This document shows positions 1 through 6,560 of a stretch of 25,663 bases of DNA, piece by piece. The first letter of the stretch is position 1, and each line of letters opens with the position of its first letter. The translations under genes were made by a program, and so were the position numbers. The DNA lies in NCBI GenBank assembly GCA_017560285.1, contig JAFYOG010000121.1:1-25663 (forward strand). The letters run 5' to 3'. Origin of the DNA: Clostridia bacterium (GTDB lineage: Bacteria > Bacillota > Clostridia > Oscillospirales > CAG-382). Under the pieces are notes generated by a model. It made no database searches, was not told the origin of the DNA, and saw nothing but the letters and a program-made list of their open reading frames with translations.

Positions 1-110
1 CCCTGCGGGGCGTTAAGGGATTTATATCATATCGAATGTAAATATATCGCTTTTTCCGTTAGGAAAAAATATCGCATTGCGAAGCGATATATCGCAAAAA
101 GCAAAAAACA
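1..110. repeat. Palindromic AT-rich intergenic sequence with repeated ATATCGC motifs
   Basis: There is no gene here. The heptamer ATATCGC and its inverse GCGATAT recur within about 50 bp, including a hairpin at 69-90 (ATATCGC, 8-nt loop, GCGATAT). Bases 2-10 (CCTGCGGGG) are the reverse complement of a 9-mer inside the 73-bp repeat found at 21103 and 21332, so this may be the edge of a dispersed repeat of the same genome. That link rests on nine bases only. Confidence 0.4.
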
Positions 111-136
111 AAAGGACAGCAAGCGCTGTCCTTTTT
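111..136 (-). terminator. Intrinsic terminator of the Gfo/Idh/MocA gene
   Basis: A perfect 10-bp stem (AAAGGACAGC / GCTGTCCTTT) with an AAGC loop lies 14 bp past the stop codon of the minus-strand oxidoreductase gene. On the minus strand it is followed by a TTTTGTTTTTTG tract. The T run on the plus strand means it could also work in that direction. Confidence 0.85.
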
Positions 137-149
137 CGGCAGTATTAAC

Positions 150-1211
150 TTAAAGTACAATTTCCTTGCCCTGTTCGGAGGAATCGTACATAGCCTGCAT
201 CATAGTTGCGGTGATAATAGCTTTGTCGATATGGGAAGGAAGCTTTTCGCCGGATTTGATGCAGTTAACGAAGGAATCGATTTCGTTCTGGAACATAGGA
301 GTTTCTTTGTATTTGGGCTTGAATTCCACAAGGCTGCCGCAGGATGTGGTGTATACGGTGAAATCGCCGCCGTAGTTAAGACGTGCGCCGCCCTTGGTAC
401 CGATAAAATCGATGTAGGTTTCGGAAACGCCGATGTTTTGCGCCCAAGCGCCGTTAAGGGTGATGGTGGGGCCTTCTGTACGAACGAAGCCGGTAACGAA
501 ATCGTCTACGTCGTATACGCCGTTAAGGTCTTTAGTATCCTCGGACCACATATTTTCGTAAACGTAGTTGGGCATATCTACACCAAGCTTAGAGAATGCC
601 TTTGCGGAAACGGTTTTGGGCTGAGGGTCGCCGGTGCAGTACATAACGATATCGAGGTAGTGAACGCCCCAATCGATAAGAACGCCGCCGCCTGCGATGG
701 ATTTGTTGGTGAACGCGCCGCCCAAGCCAGGGATAGAGCGATGTGCGCGGAAGCTTACGTAAACGTGGTAGATTTCGCCAAGCTCGCCGGATTGGATAAT
801 ATCGCGCAAGCGGTTTACCGCAGAGTTAAAGCGGTTTACAACGCCGATGTTAAGAACCTTGCCGGTTTCGTGCTGAGCGGCTTGCATTTCCTTTGCCTCG
901 GCAAGGGTTCTTGCAGAGGGCTTTTCGCAAAGAACGTGCTTGCCTGCACGAAGAAAATCTATAGTAATGGTGGAGTGCATTTTGTTGGGGGTGCAAACCG
1001 AAACGGCTTCGATTTCGGGGTCGTTAAGAAAATCGTGATAATCTTCCACTGCGGTGCCGCAACCGTATTTTTCAACAGCGGCATCTGCCTTGGATTTGAT
1101 AATATCGCAGAAATATTTAATTTCTACGTCGGGGTTTGCCATATATGCGGGGATATGCGCAGAATTTGCGATACAGCCGCAACCGATGATGGCTATTTTC
1201 ATTTTAGACAT
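150..1211 (-). CDS. Gfo/Idh/MocA family NAD(P)-dependent oxidoreductase
   Basis: Predicted cytoplasmic sugar or cyclitol dehydrogenase of 353 residues, the usual length for the family. The N-terminal Rossmann fold has the dinucleotide motif GCGCIA near residues 10-15. The family hallmark EKP is at 96-98, with K97 the expected catalytic lysine. The C-terminal domain carries GGGVLIDWGVHYLD (174-187), giving the usual Asp180/His184 pair. The start at 1211 has a GGAGG site 7 bases upstream. The gene has its own promoter and terminator and is divergent from the isomerase-ligase fusion. Gfo/Idh/MocA enzymes often sit beside TIM-barrel sugar isomerases in inositol or rare-sugar pathways, which fits this neighbour. 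The substrate cannot be read from the sequence. Confidence 0.92.
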   Translation of the reverse strand: MSKMKIAIIGCGCIANSAHIPAYMANPDVEIKYFCDIIKSKADAAVEKYGCGTAVEDYHDFLNDPEIEAVSVCTPNKMHSTITIDFLRAGKHVLCEKPSARTLAEAKEMQAAQHETGKVLNIGVVNRFNSAVNRLRDIIQSGELGEIYHVYVSFRAHRSIPGLGGAFTNKSIAGGGVLIDWGVHYLDIVMYCTGDPQPKTVSAKAFSKLGVDMPNYVYENMWSEDTKDLNGVYDVDDFVTGFVRTEGPTITLNGAWAQNIGVSETYIDFIGTKGGARLNYGGDFTVYTTSCGSLVEFKPKYKETPMFQNEIDSFVNCIKSGEKLPSHIDKAIITATMMQAMYDSSEQGKEIVL

Positions 1212-1246
1212 AATAGATCCTCCGTTTTTCTTTTTTATTTACCGTC

Positions 1247-1275
1247 ATTTTACCACATTTTATTTGCATTTTCAA
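1247..1275 (-). promoter_or_regulatory. Promoter of the Gfo/Idh/MocA gene
   Basis: Minus strand: -35 TTGAAA (1275-1270), 17-bp spacer, -10 TAAAAT (1252-1247), about 35 bp before the start codon. It lies back to back with the plus-strand promoter at 1298-1326. Confidence 0.7.
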
Positions 1276-1297
1276 TAGTATTTATACAAAAAGGTAC

Positions 1298-1326
1298 TTG
1301 ACAAGGAAGATGTTTGTATATATAAT
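1298..1326 (+). promoter_or_regulatory. Consensus promoter of the isomerase-ligase fusion
   Basis: TTGACA (1298-1303), 17-bp spacer, TATAAT (1321-1326): an exact match to the vegetative sigma consensus. Transcription would begin near 1333, giving a 5' leader of about 275 nt before the ATG at 1608. That long leader is explained by the T-box-like structure. Confidence 0.85.
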
Positions 1327-1332
1327 TATGTC

Positions 1333-1607
1333 AGCAAAAGCTGTGAAGGGGAAAAAGCAATCCTACCCCACCTTTTTCAGAGAGTTGCCGTTTGGTGCGA
1401 GGCAATAGGTGATTTGATTGTGAGCTCACCCCAGAGCTGCTGTTCCGAATGCGCTTTGCGTTGTAGGGGCAGTCGGGTTTCTCGCCGTTATCAGGAGAGC
1501 AGGCTGTTTGGCTTGCATAGCTATCTGTGATAATATTGATTTACCCAAGCTCTGTTTATGCTTTTTGCGTGGACAGACTTTTTTATTTGTTATTGGAGGA
1601 TTAAGGA
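1333..1607 (+). ncRNA. T-box-like leader with terminator but no canonical T-box sequence
   Basis: The leader has several marks of tRNA-sensing T-box RNAs. AGAGAG (1379-1384) is followed by a hairpin TTGCC / GGCAA (1385-1389 / 1401-1405) whose loop contains GGTGCGA, as in the Stem I apex. Lower Stem I pairings include CAATC / GATTG and CACCT / AGGTG. The block CTCACCCCAGAGC follows, then a Stem II-like helix CTGTTCC / GGGGCAG with CCGAATG. CGGG...CCGTTATC ends near 1491. A further hairpin GCAGGC / GCTTGC (1499-1516) could be Stem III. What is missing is the conserved antiterminator sequence (GGGTGG followed by ACCGCG). The AGTA specifier-loop motif is also not evident. The specifier codon cannot be assigned. 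This may be a divergent T-box or the remnant of one. Confidence 0.55.
1551..1584 (+). terminator. Intrinsic terminator (attenuator) in the fusion-gene leader
   Basis: An 11-bp stem TCTGTTTATGC (1551-1561) / GCGTGGACAGA (1567-1577), including several G-T pairs, has a TTTTT loop and is followed by TTTTTT. It lies 11 bp before the GGAGGA ribosome binding site, the classic place for a premature terminator. CAGAGCT at about 1432-1438 is complementary to AGCTCTG at 1548-1554, so an alternative fold that opens this stem is possible. Confidence 0.7.
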
Positions 1608-4142
1608 ATGAAATTATCTTTTTCCACCTTGGCCTGCCCCGAATATACTTTTTCGGATATTTACGCTATGGCGGCAGACCTTGGATTTGACGGCATTGAA
1701 ATGCGCGGTTTGGGCAGAGAATTTTTTGACAACGCACACAATATGCCTTTTTCTAAAGAAAACATCGGCGCAACCGCAAAAATGCTTTCTTCACTCGGGT
1801 TGGAAATATCCTGCATGAGCTCTGACTGCTGCTTGCGATATGCCGAGCTTTTTGAGGAAAACCTACGCATTATTAAGGAATATATCGAGGCGGCAAAGGC
1901 TTTGGGCACAAAATATATTCGCGTGCTTGGCGACAACGGCCCCGAGGCTACCGACGACGGCAACGACGAAGAGGTTGTTCGCCAGCTTACCGCTATTGTT
2001 CCCCTTGCAGAGGAAGCTAACGTTACCATAGTTATAGAAACCAACGGTGTTTACAGCGATACCGCAAGGCTTAAGAGGGTGCTTGACCAGATACACAGCG
2101 ATAACATTGCCGCTTTGTGGGATATTCACCACCCCTACCGTTTTGCTAAAGAAAGCCCCGAAACCACCGTGCAGAATCTGGGTATGTATATTGCCCACGT
2201 TCATATTAAGGACAGCATTGAAGAAAACGGAAGAATTGTTTATAAGCTTATGGGCGAGGGCGATATGCCCATTGCCGAGGCTATAAACGCGTTACGCTCT
2301 ATTAATTTCGAGGGTTATCTTTCCTTGGAATGGGTTAAGCGTTGGGCGCCTTATTTGCAGGATGCGGGCATTATATTCCCCAACTACGTTAACTTTATGA
2401 GCGAATTTACCGGCAGAAGCTTTGGCAGTAACACTCTTATTGACGATATGCGCGGTGCGGGTAAATACGTTTGGCCCAAGAACACGCTTATTGACCTTAC
2501 CTTCCCTCAGGTTTTGGACAAAATGTGCGAATGCTTCCCCGACCAATACGCTTTTAGGTTTACCGAGGTTGATTATACCAGAACCTACCCCCAATTCCGC
2601 GACGACGTAGACAGATTTGCAAGAGCTTTAATTTCACTTGGCGTTAAGCGCGGCGACCACGTGGCGGTTTGGTCCACCAACCTGCCCCAATGGTATATTG
2701 CGTTTTGGGCTACCACAAAAATCGGTGCGGTTTTGGTTACCGCAAACACCGCTTATAAGATTTACGAAATAGAATATCTGCTTCGTCAATCCGACACCCA
2801 TACCCTTGTTATGTGCGACGGATATAAGGACAGCGATTATAACAAAATTATACACGAGCTTTGCCCCGAGCTGAACGACCACCAAGGGGGCAAGCCCTTA
2901 TACACCAAGCGTTTGCCCTTCCTGCGTAACGTAATTACCCTGCAAAGCAAGCAGGCGGGATGTCTTACCTGGGAAGAAGCCTTGGATTTTGCAGACAACA
3001 CCCCTATTGAAGAGGTTTACAGACGTGCATCGCTTATTAGCAAGCACGACGTTTGCAATATGCAATACACATCCGGCACAACAGGGTTCCCCAAGGGTGT
3101 TATGCTTACCCATTATAACGTAGTTAACAACGGCAAGAATATTGGCGACGGTATGGACCTTTCTACCGCCGACAGAATGATGATTCAGGTGCCTATGTTC
3201 CACTGTTTTGGTATGGTTTTGGCAATGACGGCTTCTATGACCCACGGGGTTACCATGTCGCCCTTAACATATTTTTCGCCCAAGCGTGCTTTGGATTGCA
3301 TTAACCGCGAAAAGATTACCTGCTTCCACGGGGTTCCCACAATGTTTATTGCATTGTTGGAAAACGAAAACTTTGATAAGACCGATTTTTCGTATATGCG
3401 TACCGGCATTATGGCAGGCTCTCCCTGCCCCGTTAAGGTTATGCAGGACGTTGTTGATAAGATGCATATGTCGGAAATTACCATTGTTTACGGTCAGACC
3501 GAGGCATCGCCCGGTTGTACAATGAGCTTGACAACCGACAGCTTGGAAGCAAGAGTTAACACCGTTGGCGGCGCGATGTTTGGGGTTGAATGTAAGATTG
3601 TTGACCCCGAAACCGGTGAAGAATTGCCGAATAACGTTGACGGCGAATTTGTTGCCCGCGGTTATAACATTATGAAGGGCTATTACAAGATGCCCCAAGC
3701 TACCGCACTTGCCATAGATAAGGACGGCTGGCTGCACACCGGCGACCTTGCAAGACGTACTCCCGAGGGATATTTTAAGATTACCGGCAGAATTAAGGAT
3801 ATGATAATTCGCGGCGGTGAAAATATTTACCCCAAGGAAATTGAAGATTTTATTTACACCTACGAAAAGGTTAAGGACGTTCAGGTTATAGGCGTGCCCG
3901 ACGAGCAATACGGCGAAGAAATTATGGCTGTTATTATTCCCAAGGACGGCGAAACCATTACGGAGGAAGAAATTAAGACCTACGTTAAAGAGCATATGGC
4001 TAAGCATAAGACCCCGAGGTACGTTTCCTTTGTAACCGAATTCCCCATGAATGCCGCAGGCAAGATTTTAAAATACAAAATGCGCGAAATGGCTGTTGAA
4101 CAGCTTGATTTAAAGAAAGCGGCGGCTATTGAAACTGCATAA
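1608..4142 (+). CDS. Fusion: xylose-isomerase-like TIM barrel plus AMP-forming acyl-CoA synthetase
   Basis: 844 residues in two complete parts. Residues 1-265 form a sugar phosphate isomerase/epimerase-type barrel (AP-endonuclease-2 superfamily) with plausible metal ligands E144 (VIETNG), D172 (LWDIHHP), H198 (HVHIKD) and E241 (LSLEWV). Residues 290-835 form an ANL-superfamily acyl-CoA synthetase. It has the phosphate loop YTSGTTGFPKG (487-497), YGQTE (628-632), TGD (711-713), the hinge region GRIKD (727-731), and PxxxAGKIxK with catalytic K819. The linker is about 20 residues, with no stop or frameshift at the junction. The ATG has GGAGGA 7 bases upstream. Acyl-CoA synthetases of this type are usually about 550 residues and stand alone. 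The gene has a strong promoter and an attenuated leader, and is divergent from a Gfo/Idh/MocA dehydrogenase. The expected ligase chemistry is carboxylate + ATP + CoA to acyl-CoA + AMP. The substrate, and how the barrel relates to it, are unknown. Confidence 0.88.
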   Translation: MKLSFSTLACPEYTFSDIYAMAADLGFDGIEMRGLGREFFDNAHNMPFSKENIGATAKMLSSLGLEISCMSSDCCLRYAELFEENLRIIKEYIEAAKALGTKYIRVLGDNGPEATDDGNDEEVVRQLTAIVPLAEEANVTIVIETNGVYSDTARLKRVLDQIHSDNIAALWDIHHPYRFAKESPETTVQNLGMYIAHVHIKDSIEENGRIVYKLMGEGDMPIAEAINALRSINFEGYLSLEWVKRWAPYLQDAGIIFPNYVNFMSEFTGRSFGSNTLIDDMRGAGKYVWPKNTLIDLTFPQVLDKMCECFPDQYAFRFTEVDYTRTYPQFRDDVDRFARALISLGVKRGDHVAVWSTNLPQWYIAFWATTKIGAVLVTANTAYKIYEIEYLLRQSDTHTLVMCDGYKDSDYNKIIHELCPELNDHQGGKPLYTKRLPFLRNVITLQSKQAGCLTWEEALDFADNTPIEEVYRRASLISKHDVCNMQYTSGTTGFPKGVMLTHYNVVNNGKNIGDGMDLSTADRMMIQVPMFHCFGMVLAMTASMTHGVTMSPLTYFSPKRALDCINREKITCFHGVPTMFIALLENENFDKTDFSYMRTGIMAGSPCPVKVMQDVVDKMHMSEITIVYGQTEASPGCTMSLTTDSLEARVNTVGGAMFGVECKIVDPETGEELPNNVDGEFVARGYNIMKGYYKMPQATALAIDKDGWLHTGDLARRTPEGYFKITGRIKDMIIRGGENIYPKEIEDFIYTYEKVKDVQVIGVPDEQYGEEIMAVIIPKDGETITEEEIKTYVKEHMAKHKTPRYVSFVTEFPMNAAGKILKYKMREMAVEQLDLKKAAAIETA

Positions 4143-4148
4143 AAACCA

Positions 4149-4176
4149 TTTTCCCCGAGGTTAGCTTCGGGGAAAA
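4149..4176 (+). terminator. GC-rich hairpin between the fusion gene and pepP
   Basis: A 10-bp stem TTTTCCCCGA / TCGGGGAAAA follows the fusion stop codon. The T tract behind it is poor (GCTTTAAAAGG), so it may be only a weak terminator or an mRNA 3'-end stabiliser. No clear separate promoter is seen for the next gene, so read-through into it is likely. Confidence 0.5.
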
Positions 4177-4196
4177 GCTTTAAAAGGAGCTTTTTT

Positions 4197-5276
4197 ATGA
4201 ACGGAAGAAGAATTTTTGCCGATATTAAAGCCAAGGGCTTTGACTGCGCTGTTTTCTTTGATGAAATAAGCCAGCAGTATTTATCGGATTTTTATACCAC
4301 CGACGGTGTGGTTATTGTTTCGGCAACCGAAACGGCGTTGATTACCGACGGCAGGTATATAGAGGCGGCGGAAGCCGAAAAAGCCAAGGGCAGGCTTAGC
4401 GATGACGTTAACGTTTATTTGTTTAAAAAGGGCTTGTTGGCAGACGTTAATGAATATTTAAGCAGTCTGAACGCAAAAAGGGTTTGCGTTGACCCTGCGT
4501 TGATAACCGTTAAGCAGTTAGAGGATTTAAAAACCGCTTGCCCCGATGCGGAATTTGGTTATTTGGCAGACGTTTGCCTTAATTACCGCAGGGTTAAAAC
4601 ACAGGCAGAGGTAGACAAAATAAAGGTGGCGCAGAGCATTACCGACAAGGCGTACAGCCATATTTTGGGATTTATAAACAAGAACCGCACCGAGATAGAG
4701 ATTGCCGCCGAGCTTGAATATTTTATGCGCAAAAACGGCGCAGAGGGGTTGGCTTTTGAAACAATCTCGGTTTCGGGCAGTAATTCCTCACTACCCCACG
4801 GTGTTCCCACCCAAAGCAGAGTTACCGAAAATTCCTTTTTAACCATGGATTACGGCGCAAAGCTTGGGGGATATTGCTCGGATATGACAAGAACCGTCGT
4901 TGTGGGCAAGGCCGACGAGGAAATGAAGAAAATTTACAACACCGTTCTTACCGCCCAAGCCGAGGCGATGAAGTTTATTAAAGCGGGGGTTAGCTGTTTT
5001 GATGCAGATAAGGTTGCCCGCGACGTTATTGCCGATGCGGGCTACGGACAATACTTTACCCATTCCTTGGGCCATTCCTTGGGCTTGGAGGTACACGAAG
5101 CCCCTGCTTGCTCGCCCAGAAGCAAGGATATTTTGGTAGCGGGAAACATTGTTACCGTAGAGCCCGGCATATATATTCCCGGAAAATACGGCGTGCGTAT
5201 TGAAAATATGGTATTGGTTACCGAAAATGGATGCGAAAACCTTACAAACAGCGATAATAGTCTGGTTGAGATTTGA
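4197..5276 (+). CDS. pepP: Xaa-Pro aminopeptidase (M24B metallopeptidase)
   Basis: Cytoplasmic peptidase that removes an N-terminal residue preceding proline; 359 residues, typical of the short Gram-positive form. The N-terminal creatinase-like domain covers about residues 1-130. The pita-bread catalytic domain carries all five metal ligands: D218 (MDYGAKLGG), D229 (SDMTRT), H293 (HSLGHSLGLEVHE), E322 (TVEPGIY) and E336 (RIENMV). GGAG lies 7 bases before the ATG. It is followed by efp, the order common in Bacillota. The pairing makes sense because EF-P eases polyproline synthesis and this enzyme helps recycle proline peptides, although efp has its own promoter here. Confidence 0.92.
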   Translation: MNGRRIFADIKAKGFDCAVFFDEISQQYLSDFYTTDGVVIVSATETALITDGRYIEAAEAEKAKGRLSDDVNVYLFKKGLLADVNEYLSSLNAKRVCVDPALITVKQLEDLKTACPDAEFGYLADVCLNYRRVKTQAEVDKIKVAQSITDKAYSHILGFINKNRTEIEIAAELEYFMRKNGAEGLAFETISVSGSNSSLPHGVPTQSRVTENSFLTMDYGAKLGGYCSDMTRTVVVGKADEEMKKIYNTVLTAQAEAMKFIKAGVSCFDADKVARDVIADAGYGQYFTHSLGHSLGLEVHEAPACSPRSKDILVAGNIVTVEPGIYIPGKYGVRIENMVLVTENGCENLTNSDNSLVEI

Positions 5277-5284
5277 AATAGGGC

Positions 5285-5313
5285 TTGACAAAAAAGCCGC
5301 TTTAATATAAAAT
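5285..5313 (+). promoter_or_regulatory. Promoter of efp
   Basis: TTGACA (5285-5290), 17-bp spacer, TAAAAT (5308-5313), about 57 bp before the efp start. It lies directly after the pepP stop codon. Confidence 0.75.
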
Positions 5314-5369
5314 AAGATAGTTAATAATATTTGTCTAAAATTAAGACATAAATCAGGAGGAAATTAAAT

Positions 5370-5927
5370 ATGATTTCTGCAGGCGATTTCAGAAACGGTA
5401 TCACCTTTGAAATGGACGGCCAGCTTATGCAGGTTGTTGAATTCCAGCACGTTAAACCCGGTAAGGGCGCAGCTTTTGTTAGAACCAAGATGAAGAACAT
5501 CATCTCCGGCGCAGTTATCGAAACTTCTTTTAACCCCACCGCAAGATTCCCTCAGGCTATGGTTGAAAGAAAGGATATGGAATACAGCTACAGCGACGGC
5601 GATCTTTACTACTTTATGGACCCCGAAACCTACGATCAGGTTCCCTTGAACGGCGACAAGCTTCCCGAAAGCTTTAAGTTCGTTAAGGAAGGTATGGTTT
5701 GCAGACTTTGCTCCTATAAGGACAACGTATTCTCTGTTGAACCCCCTATGTTCGTTGAATTGGAAGTTACCGCTACCGAACCCGGTGTTAGAGGTAATAC
5801 CGCTACCAACGTAACCAAGCCCGCTACCGTAGAAACCGGCGCTGAAGTTAAGGTTCCGATCTTTATCAACGAAGGCGACGTAATTAAGATTGACACCAGA
5901 ACCTGCGAATACTTGGAAAGAGTTTAA
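5370..5927 (+). CDS. efp: Elongation factor P
   Basis: Translation factor that binds ribosomes stalled at polyproline stretches and promotes peptide-bond formation. It has 185 residues, full length. The N-terminal KOW-like domain begins ISAGDFRNGITFEMDG. The exposed loop VKPGKGAAFVRTK (around residues 28-40) carries the lysine that is modified in some bacteria. Two OB-type domains follow, with the conserved C-terminal block TEPGVRGNTATNVTKPA and an ending GDVIKIDTRT. AGGAGG precedes the ATG. It has its own promoter and is followed 59 bp later by the Asp-Cys-rich gene with no terminator between them, so the two are probably co-transcribed. Confidence 0.97.
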   Translation: MISAGDFRNGITFEMDGQLMQVVEFQHVKPGKGAAFVRTKMKNIISGAVIETSFNPTARFPQAMVERKDMEYSYSDGDLYYFMDPETYDQVPLNGDKLPESFKFVKEGMVCRLCSYKDNVFSVEPPMFVELEVTATEPGVRGNTATNVTKPATVETGAEVKVPIFINEGDVIKIDTRTCEYLERV

Positions 5928-5986
5928 TCTTTTTTCGTATATTTATTTGCAGATTACAAACTATATATTAAAAAGGAGAAATTACC

Positions 5987-6508
5987 ATGACAGTATCCGA
6001 AAAGGCTGCTTACATTAAGGGCTTAATGGAAGGTATGGAAATTTCCACCGACAAGGGCGAGGGCAAGATTATTGCCGCTATGGCCGATTTGTTGGAAGAT
6101 CTTTCTCTTACCGTTCAGGATTTAGAGGACGAAAACGCTACTCTTCGCGAATATATCGAAGAAATCGACGAAGACCTTGGCGCTTTGGAAGAAGATTTCT
6201 ATTGTCTTGACGACGATTGCGATTGCGATTGCGACTGTGATTGCGACTGCGACTGCGATTGCGACTGCGACTGCGATTGCGACTGCGACTGCGATTGCGA
6301 CGATGACGATTGCGATTGCGATTGCGATTGCTGTGAATGCTTGGAGCTTGAATGCCCCGTTTGCGGCAAGCCCGTTTATATTGACGAAGACGACGTTGAC
6401 GAAATCGACGAATTGGAATGCCCTTCCTGCGGACAGGTTCTTACCTTAACCGAAATCGACGACGAAGACGATTGCGACTGCGGCTGTTGCTGCGGCGACG
6501 CTGAATAA
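5987..6508 (+). CDS. Acidic Cys-rich protein: helical N-terminus, (Asp-Cys)18 tract, C-terminal zinc ribbon
   Basis: 173 residues. Residues 1-70 look like a helical, partly coiled-coil domain (MTVSEKAAYIKGLMEGM...). I recognise this as the domain that opens small clostridial proteins related to C. difficile CD1247; its function is unknown. From about residue 77 the chain becomes an almost pure Asp-Cys dipeptide repeat: 14 copies, three extra Asp residues, then 4 more copies. After this comes a rubredoxin/zinc-ribbon-like fold with CPVCGK and CPSCGQ about 30 residues apart, and a second cysteine cluster (DCDCGCCCG) at the C-terminus. About 30 of 173 residues are Cys. A metal-binding or redox role is plausible but inferred. 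AAGGAG precedes the ATG, and the gene follows efp without a terminator. Most of the repeat varies only at third codon positions, which supports a translated, selected frame. Confidence 0.85.
   Translation: MTVSEKAAYIKGLMEGMEISTDKGEGKIIAAMADLLEDLSLTVQDLEDENATLREYIEEIDEDLGALEEDFYCLDDDCDCDCDCDCDCDCDCDCDCDCDCDCDCDDDDCDCDCDCCECLELECPVCGKPVYIDEDDVDEIDELECPSCGQVLTLTEIDDEDDCDCGCCCGDAE
6215..6331 (+). repeat. In-frame GAYTGY hexamer repeat coding Asp-Cys, with an 18-bp higher-order unit
   Basis: Eighteen GA(T/C)TG(C/T) hexamers are interrupted once at 6299-6307. Inside, the 18-bp unit GAC TGC GAC TGC GAT TGC occurs three times without change (6245-6262, 6263-6280, 6281-6298). This shows recent duplication in steps of three dipeptides. 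Lengths that are multiples of 6 keep both frame and motif. Confidence 0.95.
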
Positions 6509-6519
6509 GCTTTAATTAG

Positions 6520-6539
6520 GCGGCAGAGCAATCTGCCGC
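6520..6539 (+). terminator. Hairpin after the Asp-Cys gene
   Basis: Perfect 8-bp GC-rich stem GCGGCAGA / TCTGCCGC with a GCAA tetraloop, followed by TTAACTTTT. The T tract is weak and the next ribosome binding site follows directly, so partial read-through into the amidohydrolase gene is likely. Confidence 0.5.
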
Positions 6540-6560
6540 TTAACTTTTGAAGGATATATA

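Noticed and set aside
231..1301. Long plus-strand open frame (356 codons) opposite the Gfo/Idh/MocA gene
   Set aside because: It is the antisense shadow of a gene with all family motifs. It has no ribosome binding site and no recognisable protein pattern.
1333..1607. Metabolite riboswitch (SAM, lysine, TPP and similar)
   Set aside because: None of their conserved cores was recognised; the AGAGAG/GGTG hairpin and CCGTTATC blocks fit a T-box-like leader better.
3264..4007. 247-codon minus-strand open frame inside the fusion gene
   Set aside because: Antisense shadow of the acyl-CoA synthetase domain; composition is unlike a real protein and it has no start signal.
6177..6449. Frame with alternating Ala-Ile/Ala-Thr repeats overlapping the Asp-Cys gene
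   Set aside because: It is the plus-one frame of the GAYTGC repeat. The Asp-Cys frame has the ribosome binding site, the conserved N-terminal domain and the zinc ribbon.
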